NCBI GenBank assembly: GCA_000611775.1
Contig: KK106981.1
Coordinates: 9,632,619 to 9,696,618, forward strand
DNA: 64,000 nt
DNA from: Umbilicaria muhlenbergii
Lineage: Eukaryota; Ascomycota; Lecanoromycetes; Umbilicariales; Umbilicariaceae
Direction: 5' to 3'
Numbering within the stretch: the first letter of the stretch is position 1; each line of letters starts with the position of its first letter. This document shows, one piece after another, positions 46,482 through 58,558 of this stretch. Below the pieces are notes generated by a model. The model ran no database searches, was not told the DNA's origin, and saw only the letters and a list, made by a program, of their open reading frames with translations. The position numbers and the translations under genes were made by a program.

Positions 46482-48151
46482 AGTGCGTTTTTGAATGGAT
46501 AAGGAGTTACGTCTCTGTAAATACGGCAGACATAGAGCTGTGTCATAAAAGGCCATGGCATCCTGGTACTGTTCTAAGAGGAATTTCACATGGCATCGAT
46601 TGATTCATTCTCCAAGTTTTCGCGATTCTGTTGGTCAAGCAAATGGAGAGCATCGTTTTGGTATTGGGGTCAGCACTGATAGTGAGAGCTTGCGATTTCG
46701 AAGGCAATAGTACATCCTCCATACAACCCTATCGGCTTCTCTTGTCTCGCTGCATCCTCAATGCCAGTGATGTCTTATGTTGGCCCGACTTTCCAATGTA
46801 AACGACGATCCACGAGGGTACGGTATCTATTCGCGAGAGAACCACCCAGAATTCAGCAAGCCTAGCTCTGCGACATCCTCACCAAGGTCTCGCTTGAAGC
46901 CTCCGCACAAGGCAGTCTTGGTTCTCATGGCGACGCAACTTGCGACTACTGCATACCTCTAGTTTCCGCCCTCTGTCTATACCACGGCCACACACGTACC
47001 CCCGCCTGCGTTGAACGTCTTGTTGCTGGCCTCAAAGTTCCATGACGCTCGCTCGCCAGTAGCAATCACTACCTTACCTCTTGCTCATGTCATCGAACAC
47101 GCTTTTTCAAGAGAATCCGGTAGAAGGGTCCTGCTGGGACGTGCTGCGGAATGGCAGCAAGATAGACAGTGGCAGCGATGTGCATCGGCAGCAAGCTCCA
47201 AGTAGATACCGATCGATGCACCTTCACTAATCCGCATGTATAATAACTGACAACTTCTAATGCAGCTGAAAATGTACAAAGGTGTATTGCAATCATTTGC
47301 TGTAGATGAACGGACTGAACAGAGCTAAGGCGCATGGGTTGGGCCAACGCTGTGAGGACCAAAATATACTCGGCTAAGGATGCTTATAAAGAGCACCCTA
47401 TAACGATCCAAGTACCACAACGCCGACGGCTCGGGAAAGCCAGTGGGGGCGGTGTGATCGCACCTGCATTGTCATCACTCTCACACACGGCAACGTGGCT
47501 ACCTTGTCTATCAAGCATTCTCACCCGGAGAACTCTTATTTTAGGGACCAATCAGTGGACATGCGCCTCAGCGTCTTCATCATTGCGCTCCAAGTTTCGG
47601 TACAATATCGTTGCGGATACTTTTCTTAATCATGTTGGGCGCCAGACCCCGGAAGTACCTTCCTAGGAATTAACCTCGTGTCTCCCTCCCTTCTATGGAG
47701 TTACCGACGTGTCGACGTGTTCTACATCGATATGAGCTCTGCGCTGACAAGCTTTCCACATCGGGGCCGGCCGGGCAACCCGCATGTTCCTGGACTGGGA
47801 GCTGAAAAGCAGGAGGAGCAAAGGAGCGACATCTCCTGTTATGGTTGCTAGCTACAGACGGTAGTGGAGATGGAAGCGTGGCCAATCTTGGCAGCGAGGA
47901 GAGGCCCATGCGTGATAAGAGGGAGTTTTGGGGGCTAAAAGCTCGAAATTAGCATGGTGCAGCCACATCGGACTCTCGGCTTTGTAATGTCCTTGTCTGC
48001 GCCGCAAGGCTATCTGCACATGTGATATCAGTATGGGGTTGGCAAATACACCATCGTATAAGGATTCGCGAGGCTCCCCGATTCCCTGGAATTCCTCGTA
48101 TCTACGTCCTATTTTGCCATTCTGACTGCTCAACTTTGCCAAGCGTTCAAC
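46482..48151. other. 1.7-kb spacer before the membrane-protein gene
   Basis: No supported gene. A block at about 47,450-47,515 resembles one at about 51,000-51,060 (CACCTGCATTGTCATCA versus CACCTGCATTGTTATCA, then GTGGCTACC/ATGGCTACC), suggesting another dispersed repeat. Confidence 0.4.
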
Positions 48152-49897
48152 ATGGTTTCTTGCAAATTCAATAGTACTGATTCGCGCCTTTGTGTGGAGG
48201 GAGAGTACATTATCTCGTCGGACTATTCAGAATCCATTCGGAACTATTTTACTATTGCTTTCACAGTCTTCCAGACTCTTATCCCTCTCATCGGCGCACT
48301 TGCTCTCAAACGATTGAACCAGAGAAGGGCCTTGACTCAGGATGGAAAGGTGCCATTTACGCTCATCTCGTCCTGGCTTTCCGTCCCGTCAGCTTTGTTA
48401 CATCTATTCAAGACACGCAGACTCCCCGGGCGGTACTGGGGCCTCATCATGCTTCTCATTGGCTTGTTCAGCTGGGCGACGCATTTCCTGGTCAATGCTA
48501 TCACTTACTTGCCCATGGCGGGCCTTTGTGATTTTGAGCAAGGGATAGTCGTAGATACCATACATCAGGGAGATTCTTTCAACTCCTTGGTTCCGCCTCC
48601 CTTTTGGACGGTGTCGACCTGGTCTATAAGCTCGCAAAGAGCGAGCTTCGACAACCGCGGAGAATTGAATCTGACGCCTGCCATAGGTATTTCAAGGAAA
48701 GCGAACAATGATACGGATTTCTACGCCACGGATGATGACCTTCTTGGCGGCTGGGAATGTAATCCGACTGATGCTTCTGAATCAAATCGCACAATTGACA
48801 ACAACCTCACTACCATGGCTTCGCAAGTCATCAACAATGGACTGGTCTACCCGTTTGATAGCTCTTCGGAGCTGTTGAATTATGAGGAGATCCAAGACAA
48901 AGCCGAGGCCGTCTTGGTCTGGTCCCCAACCCCCGATAGTTTTGCATGGGATGTGAAGGCTGCCATGGCGTCGAAGATTAATACCACAAACACGTCCTTC
49001 ATTGTCAATACACTGCATTGTACGCTAAAAAGTAATAGCTCGACGTAAGTGTCCCAAGCTTATAAACGTTAGCGCTATACCACTGCTTTCACTAAATTCG
49101 ACTGACAACCTATTAGCAAATCCAACTTCACGAACATTCTCCAGGTCATGGATAGCGTGAGGACCTTGGTTCAATGGGCGCCAGCAGCGTTAGGTGTTCT
49201 CAAAGACAGTCCCGAAGACCCAGACTTCTATAAAACTACGCTAGAGCTCTATCTCAACGCTATGGTCATGGCGACGGGAAGCAACAACACGGCCGATGCC
49301 ACCCCGCTAACCGATGATGATTGGACTTATAACTGCATCATATACAAAACACGAATCCCCATTGTCACCGTTGTTGCGGTGGTCATTGAGCTTGCCCTGC
49401 TCTCATTCCTAATACTCATCCACAGTGTCCTCTTTCTCCGCGTGCGGTTCAGGCATGACTACAAGAAGGTCGAACACATGCCATCTAGTGTGATGGAGCT
49501 CCAGCTTGCGTTTATCCGACAGTTGGAAAACGACACGGAGCACAAGATCACGCCGAGACATTTGGGTCGCTATGTGTACGGATTCGACAAAGAAAGGGAC
49601 ATGATGCGGTTTCAGCACAGAAACAGTGCGCCGGTACATGATTCTGTACGAGTACCCCCAGATTTCTTTGCTGTCATGCACTCCATCGCTGAGGGGCTTC
49701 TTGTAATCTTGTATTGAGAGGATTCATTATTCATCCCCTCAGCGCTTGTACGTCTTGTTCCTACTGACAATCCCCTTCTAAAGCAGGACCAGTTGCCGGA
49801 TGATTCATCGCCGTCGTCTCCTGAAAAACCGGCGCACGGTACATATGAACCGGTTCCATCAGATATGGATTTGGATACTGTTCAGCACCTTCCCTAG
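48152..49897 (+). CDS. Multi-pass membrane glycoprotein of unknown function
   Basis: Exons 48152-49044, 49117-49702 and 49787-49897 close in phase (529 residues). Three hydrophobic segments are visible: FTIAFTVFQTLIPLIGALAL (about residues 34-53), WGLIMLLIGLFSWATHFLVN (about 96-115) and VTVVAVVIELALLSFLILIH near residue 410. Between the second and third lies a roughly 300-residue loop with many N-glycosylation sequons (NDT, NRT, NLT, NTT, NTS, NSS, NFT, NNT), so it probably faces the lumen or outside. The C-terminal tail is cytosolic-looking and, with the third exon, ends in a Ser/Pro/Asp-rich stretch (DQLPDDSSPSSPEKPAHGTY). Without the last splice the frame ends at 49717. I recognise no named family. 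Confidence 0.65.
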
Positions 49898-50402
49898 TGG
49901 GCTGTGATTAGGTTGAGAAGAAAAGCGGTTTTATGTAGTACATGGTTGTGTAATTCGCGAAGAGATATAATGAGATTGAGGACCAGGACGTTGCACTTCA
50001 AGTGAACACCGATAACCTTGCAAAAAGCTGTAGCACCGTCAGAAGTCTTTCCCATAAAGTTGAAGCTCCATAAGTCAATGTTTTATTACTTTCCTCAAGT
50101 TTATCCGGTGTATTACTCTGTTGAACGCAGACGCTATCAGCTATTGGCGGATGCTTATCGGAGTTGGTTCAGGGTTTAGGGTTCAGGTAGTCACGGAGGG
50201 CCTTAGGGGTTTGCCGGGGAAGGAAAACATAGGAAATGGCACGGTCGGTAAGAACCATTACAGCACCCTTTCCACATCTCCTTTAGCTAGGTGGTCATTT
50301 TTCTATAAAAGTGCTGCAGTCATCAAGTCTCCAAAACGCTAAGCGTCCCACCCGCACTCCCATACATAAGCTCAAGATCAACAGACCACCAGAAAAGCAA
50401 AC
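49898..50402. other. Spacer with dispersed repeat copy 2
   Basis: Contains the second copy of the repeat also seen at 38.7 and 51.2 kb. No gene is seen. Confidence 0.45.
50110..50320. repeat. Dispersed repeat, copy 2
   Basis: GGATGCTTATCGGAGTTGG, then GGGTTTAGGGTTCAGGTAGT and CACGGAGGGCCTTAGGGG, parallel copy 1; the later part (CTTTAGCTAGGTGGTCATTT) parallels copy 3. Boundaries are approximate. Confidence 0.5.
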
Positions 50403-50915
50403 TCAAGCCTCTTCCACATTCTCATAAACTTCAATCGGCAACAACAAATCACTACACCAGTCCAGCTTCGCAGATTCATCCTTATTCGCCTTCACAACCG
50501 CCGTCCCCGCACCCGTACCCGTCTTGAACATAATCTGCCCATCCGACTCATCGATCCGCCGCATGAGCACTCCGTCGCATGAGCACTCGAGTCCGTCCGT
50601 GCATGCGGTCCAAATCTTGCCCAAAGTGCACGGAGAACGTCGTGGCTTTGAGCTCCGCGCTTTCGAGGAAGCCGGCGTGGTTCTTCAGTTGTAGGAGGTC
50701 GAGATAGATGCCGGGTACTGGGTCTTCGAATCTGCCGCCAAGTCGTTGCACGTGCTTTGGGAGGCTTTCTGTTTCCGAGCTGTGGCTTTCCGTCAGGTTG
50801 ATCCAGCCCTGGAGATTAAGTTGGCTCAGATAGACACCCGTTGGAAGGGTCTAGGGTGCACCTGGGCGGCTGCCGATGATCAGGGTGGCGTTGGGGCGGC
50901 TTTCCAACATTAGGA
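50403..50915 (-). pseudogene. Gene remnant broken by a 16-bp tandem duplication and a TAG
   Basis: Reading the minus strand from about 50,915 gives ESRPNATLIIGSRPGAP, a TAG, then GVYLSQLNLQGWINLTESHS, QRLGGRFEDPVPGIYLDLLQ and FGQDLDRMHGRTRVLMRR. There the frame shifts, and IDESDGQIMFKTGTGAGTAV to SDLLLPIEVYENVEEA continues in another frame to a stop at 50403. At the shift, the 13-mer CGCATGAGCACTC occurs twice, 16 bases apart (50560 and 50576), so a 16-bp tandem duplication accounts for the frame change. The family is not recognised. The patterned residues on both sides indicate a once-coding sequence. Confidence 0.55.
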
Positions 50916-51415
50916 GGGAAGATTTGAAGTGGGAAGTCTTTTGCGCACTCCGAAAGAAGGATATTTTATTGGGGATTGGGTTCTATGCGTTGTCGTGGGG
51001 TTTGATAACACCTGCATTGTTATCAACGTCAACTGCGATATGGCTACCATCATTTGACAGGTCCAACGGTTTTGTGCACTACTTTGATATATATATATCT
51101 AGCTGTGTGTCGGCTTTCATCAGTTCGGCAGTGACTTGTCAGAGTGGGGTTAGGGTTTCAGGGTTCAGGCAGGCACGGCAGGGCATTATAGTTAAGTGTT
51201 TCCCACATTACCTTTAAATAGCTGGTCGCTCTTTTTCGATTCATTACGACATTCTGATCCTGCAGAAGGGTGAAAGTGTTATGCTCTTGAAGTCATTGAC
51301 GCTATTAGTTAACCTTTCTGCCCAATCCTTTGGAAATCTACTCCTAATGTTGAGACATACGTTACCTCTCTCTGCCGTTCCTGGTGGCTTCTGTCTCCTC
51401 TCAGCGAAGCATACT
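50916..51415. other. Spacer between pseudogene and AAA ATPase
   Basis: Contains a (TA)n run near 51,090-51,100 and dispersed repeat copy 3. No gene is supported. Confidence 0.45.
51136..51245. repeat. Dispersed repeat, copy 3
   Basis: GGGGTTAGGGTTTCAGGGTT, CAGGCAGGCACGGCAGGGCA and TTATAGTTAAGTGTTTCCCA match copy 1 at 38.7 kb and, further on, copy 2. It lies between the pseudogene and the AAA ATPase gene. Confidence 0.5.
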
Positions 51416-54400
51416 CTAAGACCCCAACCCACCGAAATCATCCCTTCGCTCATGATGCTCCCTCGCCAAATCCGCCGCGGTTGCAGCCAGAGTCTCCTTC
51501 AAATACGCATCGAAATGCTTTGACGCATTTGCAACACGCTCAAAGTGCTTCTGCCCCAGTCTCGGCGTCGGCATTATCGGTATCTTGAAATTGAGCTGGG
51601 CCTCATGAGCGTCCCACTCCGCCAGGGCGATAGCTGTCTGAAACGCATTGCGGATCTGACGGCCATTCCACGTAGTTCCTGAATTTGCTAGCTCCTTGTA
51701 ATGCTTTGAGGCGAACTCGAGGATTTCTTTGCGGTCCTTCTCTTCGATGGTGAGCTTGTCGCCCCAGATCTCCCGAGCACGCGCGATGTTCATTTCCCAG
51801 ATCTTGACAGTGGCCTCTTCTTCGATTCTGGGATAGAAGAAATTCATGTGGATCCGACTGCGGAAGGCTTGGTCAAAGGCGCCTACACGGTTAGTGGTCA
51901 AGAAGAGAATGCCCGAGTAGTATTCGAGTACTCTCAGAAACACACTGACAATCGCATTGCGTTTAAGGTCAGTCTTGCTCCTTGCTTCAAGGAACACATC
52001 CGCTTCGTCTAGGAGTAAGACACAACCCCATTTGTGAGCCAGCTGGAAGTGGTTCTCAAGCCTCTTTTCAACCTCATCTGCAGACTCGCCGATGTCACCG
52101 CACGTGACTTGAAACAGTGGTCTGCCCGTGAACTCTGCTACAGATTCGGCAGTGGACGATTTTCCCACGCCAGGTTCACCATGTAGCAGAATGATCAAGC
52201 CTTTCCCTTTACCTCGCACGAGATCCATCTGTCGATTCTCCGCTCTAAGACCGATCCCGAGCTTTTTGCCTTTGGAGTGCGTTTTTACCAAAGCTAGCAA
52301 CGTTTCTCTATGTCCAGGAGGAAGCACCAGAGAGTCGAAGCTCCTCCCATCCTTGATGTCCTTGACAAGGCTGATATCCAGCTTCACCCACTTACGGCTT
52401 CTCAGAGCGTAGCCATACACCCAACAGGGACATACGAGGTAGTCTTGTTCTGAGAGCTCGTTGTCGAACTCGAAGAAGTCACGCATGAAGCTCTTCCTCT
52501 GCAACAATTGTGCGTTACGCTGACGATCTATTGCGATGTCTTTGTGAACTTGAGGATTCTGGCAACATCCTTCCCTCCAGCACCGCGGGTCCAGAAACTC
52601 TAGAGTCTCACGCGGATCTTCTTGCAATTCATGTGTGACACCAAATTCTATAATCATGTTGTTCTTTAACAAAGCCATACTGACATCGATTATGACCTCA
52701 GAATCTACCTGATCAAATGATGCTTAGTCAGTTGCTCACATGACATCCAGAAATTGTCTTACCTCCTCCCTAAGCTCGTCCAGAGTCAACCCCTCGTATC
52801 TCTTATGCACAACGTCGGTTGTGCGCGTCAATTCAATAAATCGTTTGCCTCTTTCAATATAGAAGTCACGAGGCTTCAGCCCGCGGAAATCCTTTGAGTA
52901 GATGATCGGATAACATGGCAAGGATGTGATCGCTTTTTTGCCATCATACCACTTGATAGTAAGGATTTTTTGACATGCACCGAGAACCTTCCCATCTGAG
53001 TCATAATAGTAGCACAGGATTTCAAATTTGGGCAAGTCTCTTCCATTCAATGTTGACTCAGGTGGCCCCATTCCTGCCTCTCTTCCATTCAATATTAACT
53101 CAGGTCGCCCCATTGCTACCTGTCGCCTGTCACAAAGAAAAGGTTTCCCACCGCAAACATTCACAATGCGGTATATCTGGTCCTGATTATTCGAATCATT
53201 GGAGACAATCTCATCCCCCAGTGAAAAGAGATGCCAGAGGTCTTGAAAGGCGATACTGTGAGCAGTACCGTCTTTGATCTGTTTGCGTAGATCAAATGCC
53301 GGTTTCAGATCTTTGTCCATCAGCTCTCTCAGAACACGCAACTCTTCGAGACATCGTTTTGACTCCAGGGAAAATACATCTTTGGTTTCTCCATCAACTG
53401 AGGCACCTGTTTGATTCTCCTTATGCTTGAGGTCTTCTGAATAATTCTGGCTCGAAAGTTCAGGTGTGATGTGCAAGGTATCAGTAAGTGGCTGCGGCGG
53501 CGGACTCTGACCCTCGCTCTCGGTCGTCCCAGGTGTCTCTGCCTTCTTTTCATTGTCATCAGGCATGTGTATCTTCTCTAGTCGTACAACTTCGTCCCTG
53601 ATCTCTTGCTCGTAGGTCACAAGTAGTTTGAAGGGCCTCAATATGACTTGAGATAGCAACTTGGGCATAGGATCGAGTTTAGTCGTAGTCAAGATCAGGC
53701 CGGTAATTCTTTGAAGGATGGAAAGCAAGAGAGGTGAGTTGATACGAATGCGTTCAGGCTGGACATATTGCCCATCGCTTGCCGCCAGACCTTGAGCTGA
53801 AGTAGCAAGGCTGGGAGGAGTATGATTGAGTGAACCTGCTGGTGGCTTCGTACTTTGGTCTATACCCAGCCGCTCACGCTGATTTGTAGCGCTAACGACG
53901 ACGTCGATGAGGTGGTCAGACACTTGTCCAGGAAACTCGTGTAGGCGCTTGTGTTCGGAGGGTACATATTTTGTCGTCGTGACTCCAGCGTTTGAATCGG
54001 ACGGTAAGTACTCCTGGAAGCTCATTCGCTTGAGACCCAAGATCAAACCTGCAGGTTGGTTCTTTGTTTCATAGGGAGGAGCAGATGATTCAAATTCTGT
54101 TCTTTTGTTTTCGATCTCTCGCAATCTCTTTTCCAAATCACTGATCCTATCTTCCATGAGCTGTGTGTATGCAATTTGCTGCAAAACACGCTTTGGAGCT
54201 TTCTTGATGCGTTCATGAAGACGGTCTCCCAAGACAGGGAGCAGAACATCGGTTCTTACTTCACTAAGCAAGGCGCCCAGAGGCTCAGCATCGCTGACAT
54301 CATCTTCACCACCAACGTCTCTTGTAGCGGCATAGTGTCCCTCTTTCGACGATTTGTCCTTGTCTTGGGAGATTGCTCTGTCTTTTTCAACATCATCTGG

Positions 54401-54730
54401 CAGCTGCCCTCTGGCCGGTTCACTATTCATTGCATCAGCTATCTAGTGATTAGTCTGCAGTCCCACAAGAGTATCTATATGTGTATTACCTGCATTAACT
54501 CCTTCATTGGTATTGGTAGAGCTTCTGTTGGCAGATAGCTCGCCCCTAGCAAGCTCTGTCGAATGCGAGTCATTCTCGTCATGACCGATGTCCAATCCAC
54601 CGGCCTTCGCTGAAGAAGGAGGTGAAGGTAAGCTCTCAGTATTGCCGTTCTCATTGATATGGGCGTTTTCCATGCTCCTTGTACTTCTCGGCTGAACGTG
54701 GACCTGATCATCGACAGCATTACTCTCCAT
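51416..54730 (-). CDS. Fungal AAA-family ATPase with a large N-terminal region
   Basis: Minus-strand exons 54490-54730, 52763-54438 and 51416-52708 close in phase (1069 residues). The C-terminal AAA module has Walker A LHGEPGVGKSS, Walker B CVLLLDEADVF, an SRIH arginine region and a small lid helix (NSGTTWNGRQIRNAFQTAIA). Upstream is a DUF7025-like beta-rich domain (KFEILCYYYDSDGKVLGACQ; IIYSKDFRGLKPRDFYIERG), then a coiled coil and a Ser/Asp-rich disordered N-terminus. This architecture is common in expanded fungal AAA proteins of unknown role. The exon 1-2 acceptor (GATAG) is fixed by phase because the nearer AG gives a stop. A 42-bp tandem repeat (MGRPELILNGREAG / MGPPESTLNGRD) lies at about 53,040-53,120. 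Confidence 0.85.
53040..53120 (-). repeat. 42-bp tandem repeat inside the AAA ATPase gene
   Basis: Two copies encode 14-residue units that start MGRPELILNGRE and MGPPESTLNGRD. The unit keeps the frame. Confidence 0.75.
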
Positions 54731-55776
54731 GCTGCTTGGCCGAAGAGCTGTATGGATTGTGTATACAAATTGCGACAATCAAAGCTTAGAACACTACCCG
54801 ACGCTGCAAATCAAAACTTAGCACATAAAATCAAAAACATGGTAATGGGAAGCTCGCATGAAAATTATCAAGGCATCGAAAACATGGGAAAGAATATCGG
54901 TAAGATCACCTGTCAGAATAACACTCTATTGCCTACCCTCCCACGCAGCTTGATTTTAACTACGCCCCCCGGAGACGTCCACATCCGTTGAGGCACATCG
55001 AATGCTGCGGGCTGAACTTCGGGCTAAGACTCGCATGATGCATTGACTGTGTCGCACACCTCCACGATCCTCAGCGAAGGAAGAGATCAGCGTTTCAAAT
55101 CCATTTCTTCAGATCGATGCCATTTTGGGTTCTTGTCGGCGCAGCTAGGCAGAAATGCGAAGGCAGCTATCAGTCACAATAAGACAAATACTCCTTATGA
55201 TCGTAGCACTGGCTTTGCCTCATTGACAATTTTTAGAATCATGCACAGTCTCCCAGCTCTAGATCGTTATGTCACTGCGTGATGATGATCTATGTCACTG
55301 CAGGATGCAGTTGTGCGGAAAGACTAAGCTGTTGTGATATGAGGCATTTTCCTCCTCGGGGAGCTGCATGCTGATTGTGCAACACTCCCAGGTCGTTATC
55401 TCTGCGCCTCATTGCCGAATAGAACAGTTTAGAACAAAGAGAGTGTGGCTAATCAACCCCACCCTTTACGCAAGCTATGCACCTTGTTTTTGAAGAGAAA
55501 CAGTGGATAATTGACGGCTTCCATATCAATGGTTAGAAGATTGCGCATGCAATTATATCGCTAAACGACATGTTGTATGAATGGAAGATTGTAAAATCTG
55601 TTGCAAACAAACACGCAAAAAGGCAGCTGAATGAATTTGCAAAATCTCAACAGCCAACGTTGTGCCTTGTAAGTATTTCTGTCTAAGGCCATCGTCATCA
55701 TGTCTTCTGTCATGTTTAGAGGTAGAAGTCTTTGTTGGCTTTAGATTTCTCTTTACCATTTATTCGTTAACAAGTT
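54731..55776. other. 1-kb divergent spacer between AAA ATPase and STAND-like gene
   Basis: AT-richer than the flanks. A few short frames have no coding character. It serves as shared upstream region of two divergent accessory genes. Confidence 0.5.
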
Positions 55777-57960
55777 ATGCTAGGACCGCAAACAAAGATG
55801 TCAAAATCCAAGTTTTTAAAGCGGCATTTCGGCCGCCGGAAAGACTCAGCAAATCTACCAGCGGAGTATATACAAGATCATATGGAAGATGAGGATCTCA
55901 GTCCTGCCATTGTCTCTCCTCCGCTGAAGTATGTAGCAAGGATCAATAGTTTTGCGACCTCAGAGACTGAAGAGGAGCTTGAAAGGTGAGGTCTTTCACA
56001 AATTGCTGACAGAGAGCATTCCAAATGCTAAGGTGCACCGCTTGAAGCCAGGAAGAGTCTTTATTCAGTGGTGCGAGGGAGGAGTTGCAGCTACTGAAAA
56101 CAGCGATGGTCCAATATCAACAAAAGACCGACCCGGACTCGAACCCGCTAATCGGGGTCGATGGGACAGCTACCTGGAAAGATGTCAGGGAGTCGATCAA
56201 AGTAGCAAAGGCTCGTGAAGACGGCCAAGACAAGGAAAGCTGGTCCGCAAGAGACAGTTGCGATAAGATTGTCGATAACATCTCTGCGTTTGAGACATGG
56301 CTCAGCCTTCTGCCCGGTGGGGATTACGGAGCGGTTGTTAGCGGTGTCTTCAAAATGGTCGTTGCGGTATGGCAGGTTCCCTTTCTGTTTGACCAAAACC
56401 TCACAGTCTTAGGCTGCGAAACGCGCCCAAGACGTCCGAGCAACTGTCTTCAAGGCTCTGGCGGATATACCTTATTGGATTGGACGTGCCAATAGATACC
56501 GCGACTTGTACGCCGAATCTAAGCCTCAAGACCTGGTACAGATGACAGCGCAGCTTTGCAGCGCCGTACTGGTTGCTCTTCAACATATTATGATCTACTT
56601 CACCGAGGGAATTTTAAGTACGGCAATTCATTCATGACATTACACACGTGTGAGCTGCTGGCTGACCGTCTGCTAGAGAAAGCATGGAAAGCAATGGCGC
56701 AAGGCTCAGCTTATAAGCAAGCTCTACTGAATCATTTGGACAGGGTTCAGGATCTCATTAGCAGAGTAGATCAGGAAGCTGCAGTCATCTCGCAGTACCG
56801 TATGAGAGACTTGCAAAAACTTTGCCAAGATAGTTTTGAAGTTATCACGACGCGTTTGAAGGAACTGCAAAACGCCAATGGATTTCACATCAATGAAGCA
56901 ACAATACAGGATCTTTCAACGCACATTGGAAAAGCTGTTCTCAATAACTTGTACAGTCAGTTGTCCAGCAATCCAAGCATTGATACCAGGATACGAGGTA
57001 AGCCTTCGGGGCAATCCGAATGTGGCTCTTCACTGACCAGCGCAAAGGTGCAGTATCACCCCGGATGCTAGAAGCTCGATCATCCGCATCGCCAGTCAAT
57101 TCGGAGACACCTAAAGAATGTGAGTGGAGTCTGATGCTTCCATGGAAGAGCACATACTGATTCATGAAGCAGCTGTGAGCCAGACAAGTCTTCTTTCAGC
57201 ATTGCGGTCCTTGCAGGACGTTTCTCAACAGGACATGAAGCGCTGCCTGAGCATGGGCACGACACTCAGCCTCACAAACCAAGACCGCGTCAAATGGATG
57301 ATGCAGTCGGGCAAGCTTCAAGAGTGGCTGACATCCCCCAAATCCCGTACGCTCTTGATCAATGGCAATGATGCTCCAAATGAGACGTTTTCATCCACCA
57401 CGTTCTTATCCGCCAAGCTATTGGAAAGTCTGGGTCATATGGAACCCATCATCTCGCACCACTACTTCTGCTCGCTACATACGGCATCTAAGGACGGCAT
57501 TAAGGATGACGCAGCCGGCTTGGTCAAAAGCTTTATAGTTCAGCTCCTGCGGCGCGACGTCTCCTGGGACCTGAGCTTCCTCTCGAAAGACTATCTCGAA
57601 AAGACCGAACAGAATGATCTAGAAATCATTTGTGTGCTGTTCCGGAATTTGGTTCAGCAACTGCCGAACACAACATTCCTTTTCTGGATGATCGACGGCA
57701 TCAACTACTACGAGCGCTCTGAAAGGCGGCGGGATTTCCTGAGAGTGGTTCACGAGTTGCTTGGGGTAATCAAAGAGAGCAACAACATTGTCATTAAGCT
57801 GCTCCTCACTTGCCACGGCAAAAGCTCATTCGTCAAAGATCCTCTTGAAGAAGACGATATACTGACAGTTCCACCCACCATCAATGGCAGTCGCCAGGGG
57901 TGGAGCGAGCTAGCATTTCAGAAGACGCTTGGTCACGAGATTGAGAACTTCAAGCCTTGA
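55777..57960 (+). CDS. STAND/NLR-like protein with degenerate P-loop
   Basis: Six exons close in phase: 55777-55985, 56069-56366, 56413-56617, 56677-56997, 57048-57119, 57173-57960 (630 residues). A basic N-terminus (MSKSKFLKRHFGRRKDSANL) precedes a helical region typical of the N-terminal part of fungal STAND proteins (GVFKMVVA|AAKRAQDVRATVF; DIPYWIGRANRYRDLY; LVALQHIMIYFTE) and then a nucleotide-binding-like module. Its P-loop position reads LLINGNDAPNETFSSTTFLS, lacking the GxxxxGK[ST] lysine, although later strands are kept (HHYFCSLHTASKDG; TTFLFWMIDGINYYERSERR; KLLLTCHGKSSFV). The protein ends soon after, with no ankyrin, WD or TPR repeats. It is either a truncated NLR relative or a regulatory homologue that cannot hydrolyse nucleotide. 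Domain names are from pattern recall. Confidence 0.7.
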
Positions 57961-58558
57961 GCAACACGTGGGTGTCTCCACCATTCGGTTCGCTGTGTAC
58001 ACAGGCACATGTCCCTCTTTCCGGCGAGACAGGACTATGATGCTGACTTTTTGCAGTAGTACCCGACAAAGATAGGTTTTTACAGCTGCAGGAGCACTTT
58101 ACTAGTTAGGGCAGCACAGGTGTAGGTGGTACACCATAGGACGTCAACAGCACTGAAAACGGCCGTGGAAGCCAAATCGCTATGAGGAAGCTGAGAGGGA
58201 AACGGGATACCAATGGGACGTCAGAGCCTGTTGCAGAATGGCCGAGAAAGACAAACATATGCAAGCTCCCAGCACACGGGCTTCTTCACCCTTTGACACT
58301 GGAACGCGAGTGCCTGGAGCGTCATGCTTATTCCTTGCTATTGTACAGACTACAAAGCGAGCCTGGAGAAGATGAAATAGGTATTATATCTTACATACGA
58401 GCTCCTTCGGATTTCCACGTGGCAGTAGTAACAGAAGGGGTCAACGAAGTAAGGTAGACCAGTTTGCAGGCGTCACCACATTCGAATACACATGAGAAGG
58501 ATAAAGATGTGCTCTAATATAAAAAACTTTATTAAGTTTCTTACATTTCACTTATTCT
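57961..58558. other. Convergent spacer
   Basis: About 600 bp between two convergent genes. The frame at 58182-58457 has no recognisable motif. No feature is supported. Confidence 0.5.
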
